The notes below the pieces were generated by a model, which saw nothing but the letters and a program-made list of their open reading frames with translations, was not told the DNA's origin and ran no database searches. A DNA stretch of 64,000 bases from an uncultured Candidatus Melainabacteria bacterium (lineage in GTDB: Bacteria > Cyanobacteriota > Vampirovibrionia > Gastranaerophilales > Gastranaerophilaceae): assembly GCA_934667125.1 (NCBI GenBank), contig CAKULF010000001.1, positions 558,001-622,000 of the forward strand. The letters are read 5' to 3'. The position numbers and the translations under genes are program-made. Shown here piece after piece: positions 51,868 to 60,225 of this stretch (position 1 is the first letter of the stretch; each line of letters starts with the position of its first letter).

Positions 51868-52467
51868 CTAATTGATTTGCACTCTGCCCTCTAGCGCACG
51901 AGCAAGAGTAATCTCATCAACATATTCTAATTCTGAACCCATTGGAAGCCCAAAAGCAATTCTTGAAATTTTAATATTAAAAGGTTGGAGCAATTTATTC
52001 AAATATAAAGCGGTTGCTTCGCCTTCTACAGAAGGGTTTAGCGCCAAAATCACTTCTTTAACATCGTTATTTGTAACTCTGTATAATAATTCTTTAATTC
52101 TAATATCATTTACCCCAATCCCGTCAATTGGCGAGATTAAGCCTTGAAGAACATGATATAAGCCATTATATTCATTTGTTTTTTCAATCGCCATTAAATC
52201 CTTGCTTTCAGCCACAACACAGATTGTTTGCCTGTTTCTTGTTGTGTCTTTGCAAATTTCGCAAGGCGAAGAGCAAGAAATATTAAAGCATGTTTCGCAA
52301 TATGTTATTTGAGTTTTGGCATCTAATAATGCTTGAGCGAATTTTTGAACCTCATCCAACGGCATTTTTATTGTATGCAAAGCTAAACGAGTAGCTGTTT
52401 TAGGTCCAATCGAGGGCAATTTTTGAAAACACTCTATTAATTTTGCTAAAGGTTTTGTATATTCCAT
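51868..52467 (-). CDS. recR: Recombination protein RecR
   Basis: A 199-residue recombination mediator that with RecO loads RecA at gaps. The N-terminal helix-hairpin-helix is LPSIGPKTATRLALH near residue 16, the C4 zinc finger is CETCFNISCSSPCEIC near 57, and the Toprim domain has ICVVAESKDLMAIEK near 81 and VILALNPSVEGEATALYL near 137. The C-terminal Walker-B-like region RIAFGLPMGSELEYVDEITLARAL is complete. Length is the family norm. It precedes nrnA, a common arrangement of DNA and RNA turnover genes. Confidence 0.96.
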   Translation of the reverse strand: MEYTKPLAKLIECFQKLPSIGPKTATRLALHTIKMPLDEVQKFAQALLDAKTQITYCETCFNISCSSPCEICKDTTRNRQTICVVAESKDLMAIEKTNEYNGLYHVLQGLISPIDGIGVNDIRIKELLYRVTNNDVKEVILALNPSVEGEATALYLNKLLQPFNIKISRIAFGLPMGSELEYVDEITLARALEGRVQIN

Positions 52468-52475
52468 AATAATTA

Positions 52476-53330
52476 TTATAAATCAAACTTAACTATTTTG
52501 TTTGTGTTTTGTTCGGTTACATATAATCTATCATGAAGCGAGTCATATATTAAGCAATATGGTTTTTGAACATCTGCAAACACACTTATAGCGCCAGCGG
52601 AAGTGATTTTCAAAATATTATTAGCATTATAATTTGCAACATAAATGTTATTATTCTTATCAACCGCTAAACCAATAGGACCTTTGATATTGGATGATTT
52701 TGCAAAAGCTGATTTTTGACCGATTGTTGATAATTTATAAATTGTATCTTGGCTAAAACTTGCGCTATAGATATTTCCTTTTGTATCAACCGCAACGCCT
52801 GATGGAGCTTCAACTTCAATTATATTAACTCCTTTGGTTTTGCCTGACGTATCAACAAGATTTTTATGTTCTTTAATCAAATTTTCAAGAGCAAGTTCTT
52901 TATGTCTTTTATCAATTTTTGCTAATAATAATTTAGCAGATTCATACTGCGGCGCAGTTGATGGGATTTTCTTTAAATAGTTTGCTGAACTTGTTAAATA
53001 ACCTCTTTTGTATTGAATTTTACCGATATTATATAAAGATTCGGTATCTTCGGGTTTAATTTTAACAACATGTGATAAAGCGTCATAAGTTTCTTCATCT
53101 TTATTTAAAGACATTAAAATTTGAGCTAAATTATAATAAGCTTCATAAAATTCAGGATTAGCCTCGGTTGCTTTTTTAAATAAACGGATTGATTCTTCTG
53201 TGTTATCTTGTTTATAAAAATCAAGCGCTTCATTGTAATAATTAACTGCAACATCAATATTATCGGCATAAACTCCTGATGTTATTGATGTCATTAAAAT
53301 AAAAAATGAAATTATAAAAAACTTTTTCAT
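52476..53330 (-). CDS. Exported TPR protein with NHL-repeat domain
   Basis: About 284 residues from ATG 53330 (a longer frame exists but only this ATG gives a signal peptide). A signal peptide (KKFFIISFFILMTSITSGVYA) precedes three TPR units at about residues 25-130 (AVNYYNEALDFYKQDNTEESIRLFKKATEANP...). The C-terminal part, about 175-284, has NHL/beta-propeller-like repeats (GVAVDTKGNIYSASFSQDTIYKLS, then GLAVDKNNNIYVANYNANNILKIT, then YDSLHDRLYVTEQNTNKIVKF). It is probably a periplasmic scaffold. It is divergent from tsaD by a 58-base gap and leads the recR operon. Confidence 0.85.
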   Translation of the reverse strand: MKKFFIISFFILMTSITSGVYADNIDVAVNYYNEALDFYKQDNTEESIRLFKKATEANPEFYEAYYNLAQILMSLNKDEETYDALSHVVKIKPEDTESLYNIGKIQYKRGYLTSSANYLKKIPSTAPQYESAKLLLAKIDKRHKELALENLIKEHKNLVDTSGKTKGVNIIEVEAPSGVAVDTKGNIYSASFSQDTIYKLSTIGQKSAFAKSSNIKGPIGLAVDKNNNIYVANYNANNILKITSAGAISVFADVQKPYCLIYDSLHDRLYVTEQNTNKIVKFDL

Positions 53331-53388
53331 GCTATCATTATAACAAAAGTAATTAAAACTACAATAGTTTTTAAAAAGGAATAATAAA

Positions 53389-54363
53389 TTGATTATTTTA
53401 GGTTTGGAATCAAGCTGTGACGAAACGGCTTGCGCTATAGTTAAAGATGGGCGAGAAGTCTTAAGCAATGTTGTATCAAGCCAAATAAAAATCCATGAAA
53501 AATTTGGCGGAGTAGTTCCCGAAGTTGCAGCAAGAGAACATCTTAACTCTATAAATTTTGTTATAAAAGAAGCTTACGCTCAAGCTAATATTTCTCCCAA
53601 TGAAATTGACGCCTTTGCTTCAACGGTTGGACCTGGGCTTGTTGGATGTTTGCTTGTCGGAATGAATGCGGCTAAAACATTATCTTTAATTTATGATAAA
53701 CCATATTTAGGGGTAAATCACCTTAATGCGCATGTTTGCGCTAATTTTATTAATTCGCCCCTAAAACCGCCATTTATTTGTTTATTGGTTTCAGGCGGAC
53801 ACAGCCAAGTTATTTATGTTGAAAAATATGATAAACAAACGATTTTAGCCCAAACAATAGATGACGCTGTGGGTGAAGTTTATGATAAAGTTGCAAGATT
53901 ATGCTCAATTCCATACCCAGGGGGAATTTTATTGGATAAAATGGCTCCGAGTGGAAATCCTAATCGCTTTATTTTCCCTGAAGCAAGGGTTAAAGAAGAT
54001 GAATTTTCTTTTTCAGGCTTGAAAACAGCGGTTTTAAGAGAAGTTAAGAAATTTAATAAAGATAATTTGCCAAAAGAAGATATAGCAGCAAGTTTCCAAT
54101 ATCGAATTGCCGACACTTTAATTAAAAAAACAAAACATTTTGCAGACAAATTAAATTGCAAAACAATAGCGCTCGCAGGCGGAGTTGCAGCTAATTCCGA
54201 GCTTAGAAAAAGATTAAACGAACTAAGTTCAATAGGATATTTAACTTATGCACCCGAACTTAAATATTGCACGGATAATGCTTCCATGGTTGCTTCTGCG
54301 GCATATTTTAACCCGATTAAAACAAAAGACTCGCTTCTTTTGGAAGTATTTTCAAGAGAATAA
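53389..54363 (+). CDS. tsaD: tRNA N6-adenosine threonylcarbamoyltransferase TsaD
   Basis: Transfers the threonylcarbamoyl group to A37 of ANN-decoding tRNAs, with TsaB/TsaE. The 324-residue protein starts at TTG 53389 with AAAGGA 9 bases upstream; there is no ATG near the conserved LGLESSCDETACAI. The metal ligands are in VNHLNAHVCA near residue 109-115 (His-x3-His), and Asp in YCTDNASMVA near 296. Nucleotide-binding SGGHSQ near 133 and AGGVAANS near 263 are intact. It is divergent from the TPR-NHL gene and followed by a terminator. Confidence 0.95.
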   Translation: MIILGLESSCDETACAIVKDGREVLSNVVSSQIKIHEKFGGVVPEVAAREHLNSINFVIKEAYAQANISPNEIDAFASTVGPGLVGCLLVGMNAAKTLSLIYDKPYLGVNHLNAHVCANFINSPLKPPFICLLVSGGHSQVIYVEKYDKQTILAQTIDDAVGEVYDKVARLCSIPYPGGILLDKMAPSGNPNRFIFPEARVKEDEFSFSGLKTAVLREVKKFNKDNLPKEDIAASFQYRIADTLIKKTKHFADKLNCKTIALAGGVAANSELRKRLNELSSIGYLTYAPELKYCTDNASMVASAAYFNPIKTKDSLLLEVFSRE

Positions 54364-54387
54364 AAAAGCTCCTTTTGGAGCTTTTTT
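54363..54387. terminator. Bidirectional intrinsic terminator
   Basis: AAAAAGCTCC and GGAGCTTTTT form a perfect stem around TTTT. It lies between the convergent tsaD and the 1289-residue GH13-like gene. Confidence 0.9.
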
Positions 54388-54392
54388 AATAT

Positions 54393-57300
54393 TTATTTTA
54401 CATAGAATGTTTCAACAATATCAGTTAATTCAATAGATTTAGATTCATCTGCTACCCATTTTGAATCAACTTTTTTAGCAGGTTTAATTTTGCCGTCTGA
54501 AACGATAAATGTTTCGCCTGTATCACAATAGTCGCCTTTTTTGTTGATAGCGCCGCCACCATGGGCATTTGCTGTGGTTTTGGTTGTATATTTATAACGA
54601 CCTAAAATTGTGCCATCTGCTAAAGGAGAGATTTCTGAAGTTTCGCTTTTTAAATTAATACCCTTAGTGAATATTTTTTTAGTTTCAAAATCCCTATTAT
54701 TAGCGGTTTTATCGCCTTTTATTCCGTTATTTGTAATTAATTGAATAACTTTTGAGCCTTTATTGTCATATCTGAATATCGGCCACATTGTATCAGCCAT
54801 TTCATTATTATATTTATATATATCAAGAGCGGCTTCTAATATGGTTTTGCCTTTATATTCGCCTTCTGTTAATCTGGTTTCATTATATTTTTTAAAGTTT
54901 GCAATATTTGTATCGTCAAACCAAATACCATAGATATTTTCCCACTCTTTTGGAGTTTTTTTATGGATTTCGCCTGAAGATATTAATTCTTCAATTTCCT
55001 TAATTACATTTTTATCTTTTCTGGCAAGTGCCATAAGTTGATATTCTAAATTACCTTTATCAACATCTTTAAAATCAAGACTTTTTTCTGTACTTATTAT
55101 TTCCAAGGATTCTGAAAAACCATCCTTAAGAGCGCTAAGACCTGCTTTTTGTGGCAGTGCGGTTGTAGCTGTCATTTCATTATAGTAAGCATTATATCTT
55201 GGGTCGGTTTTCAATGCAGTTAGGATTTTACCCCTGTTTCCGCCATATTGGTTAGCAGTTTCAGTTTCATATCCTGTTTGCATAAATTCCATGCCGTTAA
55301 ACATAGTCGGAAGTCCGGGGATAGCGCACATAACTTTCCATAACATAGTTTGAGCTTTTGTAGCTTTTTCCATCATTGTGCTTAAGAAATCCAAAACTTC
55401 GTTTTCATCTGTTATTCCTGCTCTTTTGAACATATCAGGAACAGAAATTTCATAAGCGGTTTTACCAAAAGCAAGCGCTCTATTATAGTTATATTTATCA
55501 GGTTCAGCCTCTGTTGCACCATTTGCTAAATTTCTTAAAACTTCTTTTAATTTTTTAGCTTTATCATTGTTTCCGTACACATCTTCAATTGTGTTATACA
55601 TCATATCGGCTACAGCAAGGGCTTTTGGGTTAATTCTATCATAATCCGTTCTTCCTGTTATTTTTTTAGCTAAAGAATAATTTGCTTTATCGACCGAATC
55701 AGACAAGAACAAGCTGCAATCGAGAGGAATACAGTGTGCAACCCTAGGTTTATCGTGGTTTTCAACGAATGTATGAGATAACATTGCAACGTTTGGTTGA
55801 TTTATCGCAATAAAATTATCTTGAATATTTTCTTTTAAGGTTTTAACTTTTCCGTTATCTTTGCCAACATCACCTTTTGATTCAGGCGAAATTCCAAACA
55901 ATAATGAAATGTGATTAAACGCTTTTTCATAGTTTGAATTTGTTGTAGCGCCACTTCTTGCTAACATTTTTTGTGGCAGAACAATCGGAGCTTCCCTGTA
56001 TGATGGTACGTTGTTGCCATATAAAGCTTTGTTTGCCTTTGTTATAGTCGGATCAAAAGTATCTTTTTCCGTGTATTCATTTTTATTATAGTAATCCCAA
56101 GTGTTTGTCAATTCATTAATAATCAGAGCAGATGGGTTATCTTTTTTAATATTTGCAATAAATTGAGTCCAAAATCTTGTTATATCTGAATAAACTTGTT
56201 TTGCTTCTTTTGTATAAGCTTCAACAGAATCTAAATCGCCAATATCACGAGCAGCGTCAAATCTCCAGTTTAGACCGGCTTTGCCTTGAGTGATGATTGA
56301 ATCAGCTTGCTTAAAGTCTTCAAGCGTAACATTTTTCAACTCTTCACGCATTTTATTAGCTATTTGAACATCAGGTTTTCTTAAGCCGTTTTGAATTTTT
56401 CTTACAACATTTTTTCTTTCAATTTCAGCGTTTCTGTCGTTTGCGCCTAAAGTTCTAAGGTTAACTTGTTTTAATTTTGCTAAATCAACTTCGCCATTTA
56501 ATCCAACAGCGTCAGGCTTCATGGCTTTTATCATCATATTGGAAATGATTTCCATAGCATAAGCTTTAGTTGCATACACCAAATATTCTTCATTTCCTAT
56601 ATATTCAGCAGGAACAGCTCTTTTAATTGCGTCTTTAACCGCTGATGTTACTTTTTCCAAGGTAGAAGAGTCGAACAATTCTTGATTGAATTTTGCTTCA
56701 GCAAATACTGCCGATAATTCAGGATCGGTTTGAATTGATTGCAATGGGAAGTTTTTAACATAATCTTCCACTTGTTTATTTTGTTCTAAAACAGGATATG
56801 TTGTACCTTGTGGCGGATTTTTAACTACTTCATAAGAAACGCCGTTCTTTTCAGCCACTTCAGCCCTTATCTTATCAGACATTTGAGCTGTTTTTAATAA
56901 TAAATTGCTTTTTGTTCTTTCAGTCCAATACGTTGCAATGCCCCAAAGATAATTTTTAACTTCGGGATTATCAGTATTGAATTTAATCATATCTCTGTTA
57001 CCAGCCCAAAAAGTTGCATTAGCAGCAGTTGCACGGTCTGTTAGAGAATAATTTTGAAATCTGAAAAAGTTGCCTTTATATTCTTTATCTATATCACTGC
57101 AAAGTTTATGTGAATTTTTGCCAAAGAATTTAAGTTTTTCTAAATCAGCAGGGTTAGTTGGGTCTAATTGGAACTTAACTTGATAAACAGAATCATCATT
57201 ATACGCTATTTCATAAATATCGCTAGGCGCTTTGTCATAGGCTTCAATTGTATGTTGAGTATCTTTTAAAACACCATCAGACACCAATCTTTTATCATAA

Positions 57301-58262
57301 AGTTGATAATATGTCGGTTGATTTTTATCGTAACCATCTTGATATGGTGAATTTGTTATTTTTACACCAAGGTTTTTATAAACGTCAGGATTATCCACTT
57401 GTTTATCAGGAAACATACCTATTTCAATGTCATGAGTAGGATCCATTCTAAACCAAGAGCGGAAAGGTGAATTAGAATGAGTTAAAACATGTTGAAACAA
57501 TGGAGATTGCAAACCTTGCGAAGTAAAAGCGCCATCTGCCACATAGCCCATGCCTTTTTTAAATAATTCAAAGTTTAAATCATCAAAAGCTTGTATATCG
57601 TTGCTTTGATATAGATTTGTAGGCCAATATTTATGGGAAGAAAGAGAATCTGCCCCGATATCAGGGTTTGTCATAATATATTCATATTGGTCTAAATCGC
57701 CTGCTTTAAGCATTTTTAAAACGTTAGCCAATGAGCCGCCAAAAGTGTTAAAATGAGTTCTTTGCGGATTTTGCATAAGATTTAATTTATCATCAAGCGT
57801 AACTGAATCATAAAACATGTGATACATACTGCCCATTTTTGGCGTTGCACCATAGTTTTTGCCTATTTCAATAAAGTTAGCTTGATTTTGCGTTCCATCG
57901 ATAGGAATTTTTTTAGCATTATCCAATTCATAACGAGTTGCGCCCGTTTTTCTGTCTACAACCTTGTATCTATAAGCAAAAGCGCCGCTTGAAATTTTAT
58001 CTTGTTTAACTTCAAAAACACCTGAAATAGGGTCGAATTTATAGCCTTTTCTTGATAATAAGGATTCTTTCGGCCAAACATATTCATCTAAATCTTGATC
58101 CAAGGCTAAAGGCGCAAATTCAAGATAAACATCTTCACTTGATTTATGAGGTGGAGCGTAAAACTTAAATGTTTTTTCGTTTTTCGCATTAATTTCACCT
58201 TTCAAACCTTGAAAAGTAAGATTATTTTTATTATTTTGAATATTTCTAACTTTAAAATCCAT
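54393..58262 (-). CDS. Giant GH13-family (alpha-amylase-like) enzyme
   Basis: A 1289-residue cytoplasmic-type enzyme. It begins with the F-Q-G tag (NNLTFQGLKGE), then a beta-sandwich like CBM48 at about 20-110 (TFKFYAPPHKSSEDVYLEFAPL...AYRYKVVDRKTGATRYELD). The GH13 barrel has its conserved regions widely spaced: FDAARDIGD near residue 670 (nucleophile Asp), IINELTNTWDYY near 716 (acid Glu) and FVENHDKPRVAH near 836 (Asp), then GLPTMFNGMEFMQ near 1010. An insertion of several hundred residues separates the early barrel from region II. The end (about 1180-1289) is a beta-rich C domain. No signal peptide. Substrate unknown, probably an alpha-glucan. Confidence 0.75.
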   Translation of the reverse strand: MDFKVRNIQNNKNNLTFQGLKGEINAKNEKTFKFYAPPHKSSEDVYLEFAPLALDQDLDEYVWPKESLLSRKGYKFDPISGVFEVKQDKISSGAFAYRYKVVDRKTGATRYELDNAKKIPIDGTQNQANFIEIGKNYGATPKMGSMYHMFYDSVTLDDKLNLMQNPQRTHFNTFGGSLANVLKMLKAGDLDQYEYIMTNPDIGADSLSSHKYWPTNLYQSNDIQAFDDLNFELFKKGMGYVADGAFTSQGLQSPLFQHVLTHSNSPFRSWFRMDPTHDIEIGMFPDKQVDNPDVYKNLGVKITNSPYQDGYDKNQPTYYQLYDKRLVSDGVLKDTQHTIEAYDKAPSDIYEIAYNDDSVYQVKFQLDPTNPADLEKLKFFGKNSHKLCSDIDKEYKGNFFRFQNYSLTDRATAANATFWAGNRDMIKFNTDNPEVKNYLWGIATYWTERTKSNLLLKTAQMSDKIRAEVAEKNGVSYEVVKNPPQGTTYPVLEQNKQVEDYVKNFPLQSIQTDPELSAVFAEAKFNQELFDSSTLEKVTSAVKDAIKRAVPAEYIGNEEYLVYATKAYAMEIISNMMIKAMKPDAVGLNGEVDLAKLKQVNLRTLGANDRNAEIERKNVVRKIQNGLRKPDVQIANKMREELKNVTLEDFKQADSIITQGKAGLNWRFDAARDIGDLDSVEAYTKEAKQVYSDITRFWTQFIANIKKDNPSALIINELTNTWDYYNKNEYTEKDTFDPTITKANKALYGNNVPSYREAPIVLPQKMLARSGATTNSNYEKAFNHISLLFGISPESKGDVGKDNGKVKTLKENIQDNFIAINQPNVAMLSHTFVENHDKPRVAHCIPLDCSLFLSDSVDKANYSLAKKITGRTDYDRINPKALAVADMMYNTIEDVYGNNDKAKKLKEVLRNLANGATEAEPDKYNYNRALAFGKTAYEISVPDMFKRAGITDENEVLDFLSTMMEKATKAQTMLWKVMCAIPGLPTMFNGMEFMQTGYETETANQYGGNRGKILTALKTDPRYNAYYNEMTATTALPQKAGLSALKDGFSESLEIISTEKSLDFKDVDKGNLEYQLMALARKDKNVIKEIEELISSGEIHKKTPKEWENIYGIWFDDTNIANFKKYNETRLTEGEYKGKTILEAALDIYKYNNEMADTMWPIFRYDNKGSKVIQLITNNGIKGDKTANNRDFETKKIFTKGINLKSETSEISPLADGTILGRYKYTTKTTANAHGGGAINKKGDYCDTGETFIVSDGKIKPAKKVDSKWVADESKSIELTDIVETFYVK

Positions 58263-58311
58263 TTTTTCTAACCCTTTTATTTATATTTTTCCCGAAAAAT
58301 GTTTTTTCTAA

Positions 58312-60225
58312 CTATTTCACAAATTTTTGTTGTAAAACATTTTCATTTTTGGATAATTTTTCTATATCAGCGTCATCAATTTCAAACACACAAGCACGAG
58401 ATGGAGCTAATTCAACTGTCACTGTTCCGTTTTTGTTGTTTTGGAATTTAGCTTCACCACTATATTGTGGCATTAAGTTTTGAAATCTTTGTTCAGGTTT
58501 TAACCCAGGGATTTCAATTGTTCCGCCAACAGGAAGATTTACATTTCGATTACCGATAAATAACAATGTTTTTCCATCTTTATGTCTTGCAAAAGAAATA
58601 ATTTCAGGATTATTTGTAGGCAACATTATAAATGAACCTTTTGTAATAACATCTTGAGCGTTATCCATCAATAATCTTGTTTTTGAATTTTTATTTACTT
58701 CATTATAGTTATTATCTCTTAAAGAAAACGCCGTCTTGATTGTTTCAGCTATTTCAGGGTTTTTGCCCCCCGGTTTTCTTGATTTATTGAATATATCCAT
58801 TCTTCCTGTGTGAACAGTGCATTCGTGGTTATCTGTTTCAGTGTTTTTAACTAAAGCATGGTCATAAGGGAAGATGTAATAGTCGCCAGTTTGAACACCA
58901 TCTGTTATGTATGGATTAACTTGAGGCAACATACTTTGAAGAATTGAAGTAAATTGAACCCAAGGAGCGCCGCCATATAGCATTGGAGATTGGTCATCAT
59001 GGGTTGCAAATGAACCGATTAAAGATTTTGCACCATATCTTGAGCCGATTTCGTTGTTCATATCGATATTTTCTTTAACATAATCATATAATTGGTCGTT
59101 TGTTGTCCAATCTTTGAAAATATGATATTGACCATAGTAGGTGTCAAAACCAACTTCAAGAAGCTCTTGCGGTCTATCATAAGGCATATTTAATTGTGGT
59201 GAAGCGTCTTCGTGGGTATATGTTTCAGCTAACCAACCGAAATTAGAATCCAACGTTCTTGAATATGGAATAATAACGTTCCAAAATTCAACCGGTTTAG
59301 CTCTTCCAACATCGGCTCTGATACCGTCCACACCAAGCTCTGTACAAGATTTAACATAGTGTTTGTGCATATCAAGTACAGGTTCGTTTAAAACACGATT
59401 TTGTTCATCTGAAAATGGAGCTAACATTCTGATATCTTGCCAACCGCCAGGGGTTTTTTCTTTGCCTGTAGCGTCTTTTGCCATCATTTCAGGATGACGT
59501 TTTGCAAAATCAACACTAGCACAAGAAGGCAAGTCTAACATTACTTTAATATTTCTTTTGTGGGCTTCTTCGTTGAAATATTTAAACTCGGCTTGAGCTA
59601 ATTTTCTATCGTTTTTATCCCATTTTACAATGTCTTGACCTGTTAATTCTTTATAAATTTCAGAAATTCTTTTCTTGGCAGCACCTTTAGGGTTAACATC
59701 AACAAGTTCAGGGTCAATTGCTAAGCTTCCATCTTCCCAAACAAATTCATCAGGAGCATATAATGAACCTGCTGTTCCCATAGCGTGGGTTTTTCCGGTT
59801 GGATGAATTGGAAGCATGTGGAAAGTATTAAACCCTAGGTCTTTAATTTCGTCTAATCTATCAACAGCGTTGACAAAAGTTCCTGATTCTTCATTTCCTT
59901 GGATTAATTCATTTCCGTCTAAATCCTTGGCATTCATTATTCTTGGGATGATTGCCAAGATATTTGCTTTATTTGATGTTAATAATTCTCTTAAATTATT
60001 TTGATAATTTTCAACAGAATTTGCGCCATTTACAGCGTTTACTGCGCTAACGGGCAAAATTTGTCTATGATTTGCAAGCAAAAATTGTCTTAATATAGGG
60101 CTCATTGGTCCAAAATCTTGATTTTGAACATTATTTTGAACTACAGGAGCTGGATTTTGCTCTACAGAAGCGTTTAATGGTATTCTTTTTGGTTGAATCG
60201 GTTGAATTAAATTATTATATTCCAT
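58312..60225 (-). CDS. GH13-family alpha-glucan-active enzyme
   Basis: A 637-residue protein. The first 90 residues are polar, with many Asn and Gln. The GH13 barrel follows: LGFNTFHMLPIHPTGKTH near 135, region I VMLDLPSCASVDF near 230, region II GVDGIRADVGRAKP near 302 with the nucleophile Asp, region III GWLAETYTHED near 333 with the acid Glu, and region IV GSFATHDDQSPM near 408 with the third Asp. The C domain ends ELAPSRACVFEI. Region II, with ADVGRAKPVEFW, recalls maltosyltransferases such as GlgE, but this is not shown. No signal peptide. In an operon with the 1289-residue relative. Confidence 0.8.
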   Translation of the reverse strand: MEYNNLIQPIQPKRIPLNASVEQNPAPVVQNNVQNQDFGPMSPILRQFLLANHRQILPVSAVNAVNGANSVENYQNNLRELLTSNKANILAIIPRIMNAKDLDGNELIQGNEESGTFVNAVDRLDEIKDLGFNTFHMLPIHPTGKTHAMGTAGSLYAPDEFVWEDGSLAIDPELVDVNPKGAAKKRISEIYKELTGQDIVKWDKNDRKLAQAEFKYFNEEAHKRNIKVMLDLPSCASVDFAKRHPEMMAKDATGKEKTPGGWQDIRMLAPFSDEQNRVLNEPVLDMHKHYVKSCTELGVDGIRADVGRAKPVEFWNVIIPYSRTLDSNFGWLAETYTHEDASPQLNMPYDRPQELLEVGFDTYYGQYHIFKDWTTNDQLYDYVKENIDMNNEIGSRYGAKSLIGSFATHDDQSPMLYGGAPWVQFTSILQSMLPQVNPYITDGVQTGDYYIFPYDHALVKNTETDNHECTVHTGRMDIFNKSRKPGGKNPEIAETIKTAFSLRDNNYNEVNKNSKTRLLMDNAQDVITKGSFIMLPTNNPEIISFARHKDGKTLLFIGNRNVNLPVGGTIEIPGLKPEQRFQNLMPQYSGEAKFQNNKNGTVTVELAPSRACVFEIDDADIEKLSKNENVLQQKFVK

